Shown here piece after piece: positions 11,155 to 22,354 of a stretch of 64,000 nucleotides of DNA (positions are counted from its first letter, which is position 1; each line of letters begins with the position of its first letter). The stretch is from Angomonas deanei. Taxonomy: Eukaryota; Euglenozoa; Kinetoplastea; Trypanosomatida; Trypanosomatidae. The stretch lies in the NCBI GenBank assembly GCA_903995115.1, contig LR877158.1, positions 558,001-622,000 on the forward strand, written 5' to 3'. The position numbers and the translations under genes are program-made. The notes under the pieces are model-generated. The model made no database searches. It saw nothing but the letters and a program-made list of their open reading frames with translations, and was not told where the DNA came from.

Positions 11155-13871
11155 TTACGCGGTGCTTTTCTTCTTCTTCTTGGGGGCACTCTTCTTCTTC
11201 TTCGCCTCCTCCTCTGTTTCTTTAAAGTCGTCCGCATCCGCCCGTCGCAGCGCGAACGGCAGGGTATTGTAGAACGTATTCATCTGGTCCACCTCCGCCT
11301 TGGTCGGCTTCTTCGTCTTGGCCAGACTATCCACAAAGTCGGAGGCCTCCAGTGGCTGTTGCAGGAGCCGGTGGATGCGGTGTTGGGTAAGGGTCTCCTC
11401 CACCATCTCTTTGAGTTGGCCGGTGCTGTAAGAGTCGGTAAGCATGGCGAGAATATTGATTGTATTGGGGTCGATCACCGCCTTTTCCTTGCCAATCTTC
11501 TTTTGAATAAAGGTTTCGAGCAGTTGTTGGCGGGCGGCGTAGTCGGGGAGCGGAAAGTACAGCGCCTTTGGGAACCGCTGCACTAACGAAGAGTCCGCCA
11601 GCCAGGGCTCGTTGGTGACCCCCACGACCAGCACGCGATCCGACGGCAGAAGGGCATTCATGGCCTTTACTAGCTCCTTCTTCATTTTCTTTCCTCGGGC
11701 CAGTAGCGGGTCCTTCTTCTTGCCAGCCTTCTTGGCGAAGACCTTCTCCACGTTATCGATATAAATCACAGACGGGGCTTTCATGCGGGCCAGATAAAAG
11801 ACGAGCTGAATCGTCTTGGGGATGCTCTTGACAGAACTAAAGACACCCGGGGACAAGTTGAAGAACAAGGACCCACTGCAATTGGCTAACGCGAAGGCCA
11901 TCATGGTCTTGCCAGTATTGGGGAACCCGTACATCAAGAAGGAATTAGTGTGGGGCGCAACGTCGTGGATGATTTGGGACCCCAGCGGGAGAATCGCGTT
12001 TTCGACAATAAAGGTGCGTATTTCGAGCGCCGACGGCTCACGAAGCCGACTCGTCTGGGTGCAGTACTCGTTGTACAGCGCCTCGAATGCCTCCTTGGAC
12101 ATCTTGAGGGATGTACTGACGTCATCGGACCAGTTGCGCAAAATTTTCTGCCACTTCTTTTTATTTCCTCGTCTGCATTGGGCTCCTTCAGCATGTTGTT
12201 GAGGGGACTCGCCATGATGTTCGAAGGGCCAACAAAGGATTCCAACGTACTGCTAGACGGAACAAGCTGCACCACGTTCTCAAAAATGCACGTATTAAGA
12301 GTGGTCTCAATGTCAACCCCTTTTGTCGGGTCTTTCAGCTTTGGTTTTTTCGGCTTCTTTTCCTTCTTCGCCTTCTTCTTTTTGGATTTCTTCTCCGCCG
12401 CCAGACGTTCCTTCAAGTTGCCAACCTCCATCATGACCAGTTGATCCACACAAGAGCGGAGTTCGGACATCACCCCTAAGGGGCCCCTCCAGTAATTGCT
12501 TACGGAGTATCTCCTCGTCCATGGCCTGATTTAGGTCCCCACCCTCGATATAGGACTCTCTGAACTTACCCTGCCACACGTTGCCGTAGCGGTCGGCGGC
12601 AGCCTTCATGGTGTCCCAGTGCACGCTGGCAGGGGACACTTCCGCGGCCTCCTCGCCGTCCTTACCCTTCTTACCCCCGGCAGACTGCACCGTGCTCCGC
12701 CGGGCGGACGAGCTCCGCTTTATCGACGACTGTCGCCTCGACTTCCGACGCGCGTCGTCGCCGCCCCGGTTCAGCAGGGCCAGTGTGCCTCCCTCCTCCG
12801 GCGGGGGAACTTCCACCACCTCCCCGTCCTTCTTCTCCAAGCGAGCGTACGCCATGTGCATCAGCACCTCGTCCAGCATGTTTTCTATCGTCTTGGGGCC
12901 CTCTTTCGCCTTCAGGTTCGACTCCATCTCCAGCGTCTTCTTCTGCAGCTCCGCCACATTCGCCTTCTGTCGGTTCTTTCGCTCGCGCGCTCGGATCTCA
13001 GCGGCCTGTTTCTCGTTGCTGTTCAGAAGGGCTTCCGAGGGGTCCATCCCCAGAAACACCTTTTCGTACTTGTACCGCTCCAGCGCCTTTTCTCGCTCTA
13101 AAAACCCTTTTGCCACCTTCTGCACCACCGTCGCCGCCTTATCTTTACCGGATAGCGTTTGAAACTCCTTTCCCTGCGTCGACGCGTATTGTTGCTGTTT
13201 GTAGATGGCCAGTTGAAACTTTGCCCTCTGTCTCGCCTGTCGACCGCGCTCACAGATTTGAAGCATCTTCACTGCCTCCACAAGCGGCATGGCCTCTCCT
13301 CGGCGGACCCCTCCGCGGCGGGGGCGGTGGCGGAATCGGTGGGGGGTAGCTTCGTGGGATCTTTGCGCCATGTTTTTAGCATTTTTTTGGCCACCGAAAG
13401 GAGACACTCTGGGTCGGATTCGGCATAGTGCTCCTGAAGGGAGGCAATGTAGTTTCGTTGCCGCTGTATTTCCTCTTTCCGATCCTCTAAAATGTACGAC
13501 GGGACTGGCGGTTCCAGGGACTCGGGTGAGAGCTTCAAGTCCAACATGACATTATCTAAAAGAATGTAGTCGCCGGAGTTCTTCACCAACGCCTCTTTCA
13601 ACTCCAGCATTCGTCCGAGACAGCTGTCGAGTAGCATTCGAACTTCACCCAACTTTTGTGGCTGCAGCTGTGTGTCATAAATAACAACCAGCTTACGGGA
13701 GATGGTCAAGTACTTGACGTACAAGGCGAGAAAGAATTGGGTATAGAAGGTGTTCTTTTCCTTGATGGTCTCTGGCAATCTCTGGCTGCCAATCGCTACA
13801 TCCTCCTGCTGGAGCTCATTTAGCTCTCCTAAAATTTGCTGATACAGCTGTTCGTAGGACAAGGTTGACAT
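11155..13871 (-). CDS. DRC11: Nexin-dynein regulatory complex subunit DRC11 (IQ/AAA protein), split over frames
   Basis: Four overlapping blocks add up to one DRC11/IQCA1 protein (CMF22 in Trypanosoma brucei), an axonemal component linking doublet microtubules and controlling dynein. The N-terminal helical block starts at 13871. An IQ-type motif follows (QICERGRQARQRAKF, about 13270-13210), then a lysine-rich KKSKKKKAKKEKK linker. The AAA module carries a Walker A GFPNTGKT, IYIDNVE in place of the usual acidic Walker B pair, and a sensor-like GVTNEPWLAD. The C-terminus is a lysine-rich tail. Frames change near 13310 (GGGG), 12490 (GGGG) and 12165 (AAAAA). Across each junction the alternative frame continues a sensible protein, for example KKWQKILRNW just after the last one. 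Sequence error is likely; the asparagine in Walker B suggests weak or no ATP hydrolysis. Confidence 0.85.
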
Positions 13872-14281
13872 GAACCCTTATCGTTTACTTTTGCAAAACA
13901 ACTTTTTACTATTCCCGCAAGAAAAGAATAAAAGAAAAGAAAAAGAGATTTCAGAGAAGTGCTACCTGGGACACGGTGATATTCATGTATAGCAAAGCAT
14001 CAGAATTCTTTTGCCAGATAACCAATCGACCGCACATACATAAACACGCAAAATGTACACCGAAAAGCTGACAACCTGGACAGCTTCACACAAGAGGGAT
14101 AAAAAAAAAAAAAACGAGTAAAGTACATTAATGTAAATATCTTTTAGTTGCAAAAAAAAAAAAAAGAAACCACTAAAACAACCCAAAAAAAAAAAGTACA
14201 GCAACAAAAAAAAAAAATGGTTTTAGGTATGCAACAGTACAAGGTGTCGTACTTGGGAAACGTCATATCACCGACACCACA
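13872..14281. other. Intergenic region between P4-ATPase and DRC11
   Basis: A/T-rich spacer of about 410 bases with four A runs on the plus strand (pyrimidine tracts on the transcribed strand). One at 14101-14115 is followed by AG at 14084 and could be the acceptor for DRC11. I see no gene in it. Confidence 0.6.
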
Positions 14282-14317
14282 TCATATATATATATATATT
14301 ATTGTTATTGTTATTGT
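14282..14317. repeat. Microsatellite (TA)n followed by (TTATTG)3
   Basis: An alternating TA tract of about 16 bases runs into three TTATTG units. It overlaps the last codons of the extended P4-ATPase frame, so the exact end of that gene is uncertain. Confidence 0.8.
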
Positions 14318-17300
14318 AAGACACCGTAACGGAGTAGGTGCTGCGTTTGAGCCCGACGCACGAGGCGAAGGAAAGAATTGGGTATCGACAAAGATGATGC
14401 TCAAGTCAATAATTAAAACGACACTCACAAACAGTAAAATATACATCCAAAACTTCGCCCCCATCATCAAGTTGTAAATCTGATAGTAAAACAGCGTGTC
14501 GCCGAAGAGGAGACGGTATTAAACTATAAAATGAACACCACTAGGAGAAAAAGCACAAAGGAAACGAGCATCCCGATGATTTGGAGAATTTGCCAATACC
14601 GAATTCGAATACCGAAGCGTGTCAGCACCATTAAAGTCATTCCGCAGAACATCAGCGTCCCCATCATGGGTCCATTTATATTGTGTGACGTCGCATCCAA
14701 CTTGCGCATCGTGGGGAAGGATACATAAAACAACACAAACGCATGAAAGACCGCCTCTACAAACCAAACCGCTAGAACGCGTGTGTTGAAATACAAACCG
14801 TGCGCCAACTCCGTGTACAGTGCCGGCCTCTCTAGCAAGGCAGCTTCGCACAGGTCCTTCTCAAAGATACCCATAAAGAACGGGGGGATACTCGTCAGAA
14901 CAATATTGTACAGCGTCAGGAGCCAACCGTCAAATAAGGTTTGACCCGAAAAACCGGTGTAAGCGGCGAAAATCACTTGGCAAACAGCGAGAATAATATT
15001 TTTATAAAAGCTGACCACAATGCAACTGGCATTTCGATACAAACTATAACGCCCGTGGACCGCGCACAACTTTTTCAAGTGCTTAAAACGGGGAATCGCG
15101 TAGTCTGCCGCGAGAGCCGCTTGGGCGCCCTCCAGACCAATAATGCCAATCCCGACGCGGCCCTCCTGAATCATCGAAACATCATTTGCCCCGTCTCCGA
15201 TCGCCAAGGCGGTGAGGCCGGTGGACTTTTGAAACATGTGCACCACATTCGCCTTCTGTAGGGGGGTCAATCGACAGCACACGGCGGAGTTCACCCGCTG
15301 GGATAAGTCGAGGAACTGCTCAAAGTAGTGCTCCATCGCGATACCGAGGGCGGGGCCGTCGACCACGAAGGAACACTTTCGCTCATCCGGGGTGCCCTTC
15401 ATGTTGACGTGCGTCTCGATGGCGTGGAGGTCTTCCCCAACTTTCCGCACCGCGTCGTCGGAGTCGGGGTCGAGTGCACCGATATCAATGTGGTCTACAA
15501 AGTCCTCCCGTGGATCAAGCAGCGTGGACGTCGCCGCAATGGTGACGGCCGTCTCGCGCTTATCCCCGGTTAACATCCACACGATTACACCCGCCCCGAG
15601 AAAGAAGGAAAGGGTTTCCGGTACTTGGTCCTGCAGCTTGTCCTCGATGGCGGTAGCCCCCACCAGTCGCATGTCACTCTCCATCATGAGGCAGACCTCA
15701 TCGACTAACTTTGCACGGTTGGTCAGCACTTTTCCTACTTCAATAAACTTTTCATTCCACTTGGTGAACTCCGTCTCCTCGATGGACTTTGCACAAACCA
15801 GTAGGGTTCTCAAACCGATAGAAGACATCTCTGTCAGGGCCGTCTCGGCACGCTCCAGCTCATTTTGAACGTCAGCATCTTTGCTTAGCTGTGGTTTAAT
15901 AAAGCTATCCGCGCCTTTATTGTAGAGAATAATCTTACCCGTGTCCGGGTCTCGTACAATGATGCTCATCATCTTTCGCTCCGGGGTGAATTCTAGCGTC
16001 GACAGAATCGGGTATTTTTTCACGATAAACTCACCCGTCTGCGCATCCGTGCACTTCACCGTGATCGACTTGCTCGTCCGTTCAATCAGCCGAATGCCTA
16101 CTTCCGCCGCAATCTCCACCAGTGCCACCTCATCCGGAGAACTGCCCTCATACTTGATGCCGTGTTCGTTCGTCTCGTCCTTAAATGGTTGAATGGTGTT
16201 ACAAATGGCAAGTGCTGTGAAATACTCTACTGCCGCCGCTTGTCGTGGGTTATTCTTTGCCATGAGTGTACGCACCGCGTCAAGTTCCTCTAAAAGGATG
16301 TGCGTTCCTAAAATATTGCCCATCTTAAACCGCATCACATTCTCTGTTAGTGTACCGGTTTTATCGCTAAAAATGAACTTCACCATCGCCAGCTGCTCGT
16401 TTAAATTAGAGGTGTTGGGGAGGCAGTGCCGCCAACGGTCTGTCATGTACTCCATTAGATCATTGTCCACCCTGATCCACTGTGCCTGTATCACCTTGCA
16501 CAGCTCCGTCGTCACGAACAAGGAAATTGGAATAAAGTAGGAGAGCAAAATAAAATACGTTAAATAACGGTACCCCCACAGGCGTCCGCCCTTGTACTCG
16601 TTAATGAAAAAATCAAGGTACCAAAAGTCCTTGTGCTGCGAGTTCCACCACACGGACAGTGAACAAAGAATGATCAAGGTGATGTTTTGAATCACAAACA
16701 CCACGACAATCAGAATGTTCAACTTTTTATCTAAATTGGACGACTTTGGTGGTTTCACTTTCAAGTTGCGGAACATTTTTGTATCCACACCAGCGAAGGC
16801 CACCATACCCCAAATCCAGTCCGTGTTGCGGAGCACACTGCCTCGGCAGAGAAACTGGTCTAAAGAGAGGGAGTAGGACTGGCCGTTCAACTCTAGCAGA
16901 CCAGTCCACGACAGGAGACCGGGATCGGGCGAGCTTGTGTGCAAGATGACATCCGCGGCAAGGCAACTCTCTACGTTGCTCAACGTCCACGTCTCCTCGA
17001 TGGCTTTCCTATTCTTTAAGCTGGTTTCGCCATCTAAGTTGCAGGTATCTACAAAGGCCTGTCCCTCCTCCAGGGAAGAGGCGAACATGACGACGTCTGC
17101 CCGTACCTCTTCCCCATTGTAGATTTTCATGACATCGCCCACGTGCACGTCTCGGCTCTGCACCTTGACCATTTCCTCCCCTCGGAGCACCTCCGCGGGA
17201 AGAGAGTTGGCCACGTTATCTGCCTTGTGACGCTTGATATCCTCGATACCCTCTTTGATGAGTGCGATCGCCAGCACCACCACCAGAGGGGCAACCGCCG

Positions 17301-17613
17301 TGGCAGGGTTGATAGGCGCCACGCCGGGGATAAGGGAGAAAACCATATTCAGCAAGAAATACAAGTTACTTGCTTTCGTAAACTGAAACAGAAGTGCGAA
17401 CGGTAGAAAGGACCAAAACGTGTACTTCGACGTTTTAATAAAATTATCCGGAAATTTAAACTGGGCGTTTTCCTCTGGCTTATTCATGTACACAATCACC
17501 TCTTCGTCGTCATCGGAGTCACCGCCGCAGCAACAGCAGATTTTATCAATGATGCCCTCTAGTTTAGGGCCTACTGGAATGTAAGTCTTCCAACAACTGT
17601 CGCGCTTGACCAT
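14282..17613 (-). CDS. P4-type phospholipid-transporting ATPase (flippase)
   Basis: The main frame (17613-14524, 1,029 residues) is a P4-ATPase. It has the family's CNLDGETSLKNRK actuator motif, the DKTGTLTEN phosphorylation site near residue 419, TGDKRETA, and GDGANDVSMIQ at the P-domain hinge. Transmembrane segments 1-2 precede the actuator and five more follow the hinge. P4-ATPases move aminophospholipids to the cytosolic leaflet, normally with a CDC50 partner. The main frame stops inside or just after the ninth segment. The tenth segment and cytosolic tail (MMGAKFWMYILLF and on) follow directly in another frame, 14515-14282. Stops occur in both frames near 14530, so two small length changes (TTTT and CC) would be needed. 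A cysteine cluster CCCC near residue 27 could be lipid-modified. Confidence 0.85.
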
Positions 17614-17955
17614 TCACTCTTTACTATCTTTGTGTACTACTCTTCTTTGTTCAACTATCCAAAAAGGGGAGTGAAGCTTTCTGTACAACGTCAGAAAAAA
17701 AAAAGGGGGGGAGTGGGAAAGAATGTGAGTGGGATTCAAATCCTCGTAATGCCCGACAGAAAGTAGAATCACACCAATGTGTGAGACGGATCCCCCATGT
17801 ATACATCAATATATTGAACAGGTAGAAGTTTTATACAATGTTTGTGCAAGGAAACCAAACCAAACGGCGCCACACGGAAAGAAGGAGGAGTTCTATTAAA
17901 AAAAAAAAAAAGAGCTAAGAATAGGACAACCGTATTTTTCTCAGCTCCCATCTTC
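17614..17955. other. Intergenic region upstream of P4-ATPase
   Basis: This 342-base spacer has on the transcribed strand a C8-T10 pyrimidine tract (about 17694-17712) followed by an AG in TGTACAG, a good trans-splice acceptor for the flippase gene. Another T13 run lies at about 17898-17911. No gene seen. Confidence 0.6.
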
Positions 17956-20577
17956 TTATGGCATTTCTGTATTTCCCCTCGTAAACGCTACAAATCCCGC
18001 TGAAAGGGGTCGGCGGCGGCAGACGAAACCGTAGACAAGGGAGGCCAACTTTCGTTGTAAGGAGAGGGCGACGTCGGCCATGAGGGAGGCCAGCGCCCCA
18101 ATTTCCCCGATAGAGTTATCCTCCGTCAACTCCTCGTATGCCTCGTTTTCAAGCATACTACGGAAATTTTCTAAAGACCGCTTGAGAAATCGCGTTTGTG
18201 TTGATATTTCGCTCGTGTTGGTCTGGATCGAATGATTCCCCTGCGCCTCGCCTTCCTCAGCAGGGGGCCTCGCATTGACGTCGTCCGCCGCGCCCTTGCT
18301 GAAAGCGGACGCGTCGTTGACGCATGTCAGCTCCGACACCTCCACTGCCGACCCTGGGGAAAGATCACAGGTCCGCTTTCCGTCGTAGCCGGCTCCCTCC
18401 GCCGCGCCTCTACCTCGCTGTCGCGCGACTCTGGGCGTAGCCTCCGCCTCCATCTTCCTCTGTGTCTCGTAAAAATCCGCGAGGACGCCGAAGCGTAATT
18501 CCAGGTCTCGGCTGGAGGGAATGTTGGCGGAGGCCGACCGACGTTGGCGGCGCTCCAGCTTCAAGTTATTCTTTTCCGGTGGCGCCAGTCGCTGGTCGCG
18601 GGTGGGAGGCTTGCCTTGTGAGAAGCGAACATTCTCCAAGGTGTACTCTGACAGTCCACCACTCGCATCGAGCACCAACAAACGATTATCATCTTCCCAC
18701 GCGACCGACTGTATAGTTGTAAACGGCTCCCCACCCGAAGGAGCGTTGGACATACTGTAAAAGATCGTCTCCACTATGCGCGGTTTCACGTCGGAGAACA
18801 GCTCGTAGATCGTGATCTCGGTCCTCATTGCCAGCGCAACAACTGGACGTTTGGGATGGACGGACATGGACTGAATGCCCTTCGACGACGACACGACCAC
18901 GCACTCTTGTGTTAGCGTTTTATAGCGCACACAGCCAGTTTCCTGACAAATGAGCAAGTCCGCCCCCAACTTTGACACACACACCACTTTGCTCTTGAGG
19001 TTTAGTACATTTTCATTCGCCAAGTGGTACACCTGTTTGCTACCCACGCCGTAAAAGTTATTGTCTTCTGCGCAGACCAGTTGTAGAAGGGGTTCGCCGA
19101 GGTGGGTGGACCCTTCGAGGGGCTCAAAGACAAACGATTGTGTCCCGCCGCCCAAGACTTCACAACGGACAGTAAAGTAGCTTATTTTGTAGCCGTCGTC
19201 GTGCAGACACGCCAACTGTGAGGATGGACTACTAGCAATCGAGACGACCGGGGAGCGAAGCTTAACCCGTGCCCACTCACCCCACCCGGCGAGGGTGTTA
19301 TACGCCACTAGTTCGTTTGTGTCCGCGAGGAAGCACACAACAATGTTGTGTTCACTTATAAATGCGCTGCAGGTTGCAAAATGTGGGATCAGCCTTTTGG
19401 TGCAGAGGGTATGATCGAAGAGGGTGAGTTGAGTCGATGTGAACAGAGCCCAACTGCCGTCCGTGGTGTTGGCGGGAAAGTACCAATCGACTATCCCGTC
19501 GCAAGAAGTCACTGGGGTGTGAAGATAGTGCCGCTTGAACTGCACCTTTGTGGGAGTCTTATCGATCACCGCGCTATACAAACCCATCTCCCCGTTCGCC
19601 GTGAAGATGAGGTAGCTGTTCCCGCCACACCCCACCACAGCACTGAAGACATTCGTCAGTGTGTCGGACGGTCGTTCAACCCCCGCGTTTAGCTTAATCT
19701 TTCCAGAGAACTCCCACGAATCCTGTTTGAAGAAGCGCGTCAGCGACCCGGCCAGCACGACAAAATCGTCTACAAAGTTGGCGCTCACGACGGGACTAAC
19801 CTTACAGTTCATCCACCGCACCACCGCACCGGATTGTTTGTCGTGCGACACCAAGTAACCCAACGAGGTGAGTACAGTAAAGGTGTCACCAGCCGTCTTG
19901 GGGCACAGACACTCGACATACTTTGAATCCTGTAGCTCATCGACAAAGCCGCAGCCGCGACTCAGCACCACAACCTTCGGCTTCCCGTCCCCCGTCCCAT
20001 CCGTCTGCTGAACCGAAAAGAGAGAAATCTTATCCTCTGTGCACGCTGCAAAAGCGGCCTCGCCAGTAAATGTGCACATACTCACCAGCAATTCCGTTCC
20101 GCCGCGCCACAAGAGACAGTCATGATCCAGATCCCACAAAGTTAGGCGATGTGGCGACTGTCCTTTTCGGTTCACAAAGGAGGAGGAGAAGGCTAAAATG
20201 TTCAGGGGGTGGAGAGAGACGAAGCAGCCGCAGTGCACCATCTCACCCGAAACACTCAACGGAAGCCGTGTGGAGTGATCTAAGACGGGGGCACTAAGTT
20301 TGGTCGAGTATACGCCATGCTGCGTCGTGCCTACACACAAAAAGTCCTTGTCTGGGTGGGCGCGAATAAACGATATTTCCTCGTGCACACAGTCCTCCAA
20401 AAAGAACAGCTCTGAGCAGTCCAGTTTGCCTTCCAGGACAGAAGACAGTCGAAGGATCCCCACACAGGTTGGGGATACGGCAAAACAAACCACGCTGAGC
20501 GCGTCACTCGTGGACACCAGCTGACCATTTTTGACGGAGTGCTGAATGACTCGCGCGGGATCGGTAGGTCGCATCAT
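17956..20577 (-). CDS. WD-repeat (beta-propeller) protein with C-terminal TQT motif and helix
   Basis: The 873-residue protein consists mainly of WD-like blades from residue 20 to about 660, enough for two propellers. Typical strands are RLTLWDLDHD, SVAWEDDNRLLVLDASG and SMSVHPKRPVVALAM. After a basic, disordered linker comes a segment with two QT motifs (SIQTNTSEISTQT, about residue 789). The STQT part resembles the binding signature of dynein light chain LC8. A C-terminal helix follows. Twin propellers with a coiled tail occur in centriolar and basal-body proteins (for example POC16/WDR90 or NEDD1), but I cannot assign a family. The start is the first of two adjacent ATGs at 20577. Confidence 0.7.
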   Translation of the reverse strand: MMRPTDPARVIQHSVKNGQLVSTSDALSVVCFAVSPTCVGILRLSSVLEGKLDCSELFFLEDCVHEEISFIRAHPDKDFLCVGTTQHGVYSTKLSAPVLDHSTRLPLSVSGEMVHCGCFVSLHPLNILAFSSSFVNRKGQSPHRLTLWDLDHDCLLWRGGTELLVSMCTFTGEAAFAACTEDKISLFSVQQTDGTGDGKPKVVVLSRGCGFVDELQDSKYVECLCPKTAGDTFTVLTSLGYLVSHDKQSGAVVRWMNCKVSPVVSANFVDDFVVLAGSLTRFFKQDSWEFSGKIKLNAGVERPSDTLTNVFSAVVGCGGNSYLIFTANGEMGLYSAVIDKTPTKVQFKRHYLHTPVTSCDGIVDWYFPANTTDGSWALFTSTQLTLFDHTLCTKRLIPHFATCSAFISEHNIVVCFLADTNELVAYNTLAGWGEWARVKLRSPVVSIASSPSSQLACLHDDGYKISYFTVRCEVLGGGTQSFVFEPLEGSTHLGEPLLQLVCAEDNNFYGVGSKQVYHLANENVLNLKSKVVCVSKLGADLLICQETGCVRYKTLTQECVVVSSSKGIQSMSVHPKRPVVALAMRTEITIYELFSDVKPRIVETIFYSMSNAPSGGEPFTTIQSVAWEDDNRLLVLDASGGLSEYTLENVRFSQGKPPTRDQRLAPPEKNNLKLERRQRRSASANIPSSRDLELRFGVLADFYETQRKMEAEATPRVARQRGRGAAEGAGYDGKRTCDLSPGSAVEVSELTCVNDASAFSKGAADDVNARPPAEEGEAQGNHSIQTNTSEISTQTRFLKRSLENFRSMLENEAYEELTEDNSIGEIGALASLMADVALSLQRKLASLVYGFVCRRRPLSAGFVAFTRGNTEMP

Positions 20578-20848
20578 CGCTTCTATTTGGTGGAATTTAA
20601 CTTCACGGTTGGTTTATTATATCTACTTTTCGTGTAAACCAGTTAAAAGTAACTCTTATTCTATTACTAGTGTGTAACCAAGCGGAGAGAGAAAAGCAAA
20701 CAGAGAATAACAGGACTGTGGATAAGAACGAACGAAATGAAACAAAAATTGGGGGATGATTCAAATACGGAAAATCATTAGGTCACTGTAAGCAACGCGC
20801 GCAACATAACGGGCATGAATAACCCTCATCACAATAACAAAAAGGTGG

Positions 20849-21871
20849 TCACAGCACTTCCCGCATTGCAGCAGCAATTGGATTTTCGGAATCAAGGAAT
20901 TGTCCAAAGTTACGCCTGGCGGCATGAACGTTCAGCTGGTGGAGGTCGACACTTAGGGACGGGTTGTCGGAGACCACCAGCACGTAGGTGCACTCCGTGA
21001 ATGGGTGAATCAGGGCGGTAAACAGATTATTGACGACGCTCATTCCGTTCATCGTGGTCGTATTATTCATGCAGCTCAACTTGAAGTGTTTTATTATTTC
21101 GCTCACTTCCGTCGTTCTTAGTTCCCCTGTGGAGGCCGCCTCCACCACCTCTTTCCCTTGTCTACTAATGTGCGCCAGGCAGAGGAACGTACTGCGTTCA
21201 TACATGGCCACTTCCACCGCGTCACAGGCCTTTGCAATGTTACGGACGACATCTAATAAAATATCCCGGTGGGGCACGAGGGAACGCACGACGGCGCTAT
21301 AGGCAAGATAAAGCGAGTCCGACCAAATGCTCGTTCCGAAAAACTGAATATCGCTGCCATCGGAGTTGATGGCTTTTAGGATTTCCTCTTTTCTATTGTT
21401 GATGATTTGACTGCGCACCTCCTTGTTAATCAAATCCGTCTTGTGGAGAAGCACAAAGACCTTCGCCTGCGGACTGTATTGCCTCAAGTGCTGCATGGCC
21501 GACGTAAAGTACTGTAGCATCTCTGGAAGTTTCCAATCTGTGCATGTGCTCTCACCCGCAGCAGCGGCGGAGTCGGCACGGCTCATGCTATTAATGTCAA
21601 ATACAAACAACATTACTCCCACGTGTCGAAAAATGTATTCCTTTTGGCGGTTCAAGTACTCTGTCACATATCTGTGCTGACCGCCGCAATCCCACAAGTT
21701 CAGAAACAGGTTTCTCAAAATGTGCACCTGACTCTGGTCTAGCGAAATTGTAATGCCCAACCGAAGCGCATCCCGGGGGAGATAATTGTCAAAAATAATA
21801 CTTCGCATACAAGTCTTACCTGCCCCACCAGGCCCCATTAAAAGCAGTTTTTGCATGGGTCTTTGTTCCAT
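20849..21871 (-). CDS. RAGA: Rag-family GTPase, RagA/Gtr1 type
   Basis: The 340-residue protein begins with a Ras-like G domain: P-loop GPGGAGKT at residues 13-20, a switch region with LGITISLDQSQV, the WDCGGQ switch II motif and HKTDLI for guanine recognition. The HKxDL form rather than NKxD, together with the Rag-specific MRSIIFDNYLPRD, marks RagA/Gtr1. The C-terminal half is the roadblock-like dimerisation fold. RagA pairs with RagC/D on lysosomes or vacuoles to signal amino acids to TORC1. No RagC-type partner lies in this window. The length is normal (yeast Gtr1 is 310). The RagA glycine of the P-loop is intact, so it should bind GTP. Confidence 0.88.
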   Translation of the reverse strand: MEQRPMQKLLLMGPGGAGKTCMRSIIFDNYLPRDALRLGITISLDQSQVHILRNLFLNLWDCGGQHRYVTEYLNRQKEYIFRHVGVMLFVFDINSMSRADSAAAAGESTCTDWKLPEMLQYFTSAMQHLRQYSPQAKVFVLLHKTDLINKEVRSQIINNRKEEILKAINSDGSDIQFFGTSIWSDSLYLAYSAVVRSLVPHRDILLDVVRNIAKACDAVEVAMYERSTFLCLAHISRQGKEVVEAASTGELRTTEVSEIIKHFKLSCMNNTTTMNGMSVVNNLFTALIHPFTECTYVLVVSDNPSLSVDLHQLNVHAARRNFGQFLDSENPIAAAMREVL

Positions 21872-22354
21872 TGGGACTTGTGGAGGAAAGGCGAGGGGAA
21901 TAATAATGAACTACTGGCGTCCGCGGCTACGATAATTGCTAATCAAAATAAGAAACAAGAAAAAGAGAGAATCGGGAAGTAGAAATACACAATAGTAGGA
22001 ACAGAATAATGATAATAATAATAATAATAAAACAACGATCATCATGATGCGCATCCACAAAAAATGAGAAAGTGGCAGACCCGCAAAAAGAAGAAAAAAA
22101 TGGTACCCACAGTAGCACTATTACGAAACAAGGCGGTAATATTACATAAATGATATGAACAACAATACAAGAACACTACATTTACAAATACAATTAATAT
22201 TATTGTTTTATTTATATATTCAGTTATATAATAGAAAAGATATAGGTGCGTTTGTGTATATAGATGTGCTACCCCAATCGGGTGTGTGATGATAATGACA
22301 CTTTACAGTGGAAAAAAAAAGTGATGATATTATTTCGGACGGACGCCGGCACTT
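21872..22354. other. Intergenic region with an AAT microsatellite
   Basis: A 483-base A/T-rich spacer between the phosphatase and RagA genes. It contains an (AAT)n tract of about eight units at 22005-22031 and poly-A runs. No gene or RNA structure recognised. Confidence 0.6.

Noticed and set aside
12600-13350. Long plus-strand open frames antisense to DRC11
   Set aside because: Arg/Ser/Pro/Leu-rich products typical of GC-rich opposite-strand reading; the minus strand encodes recognisable DRC11.
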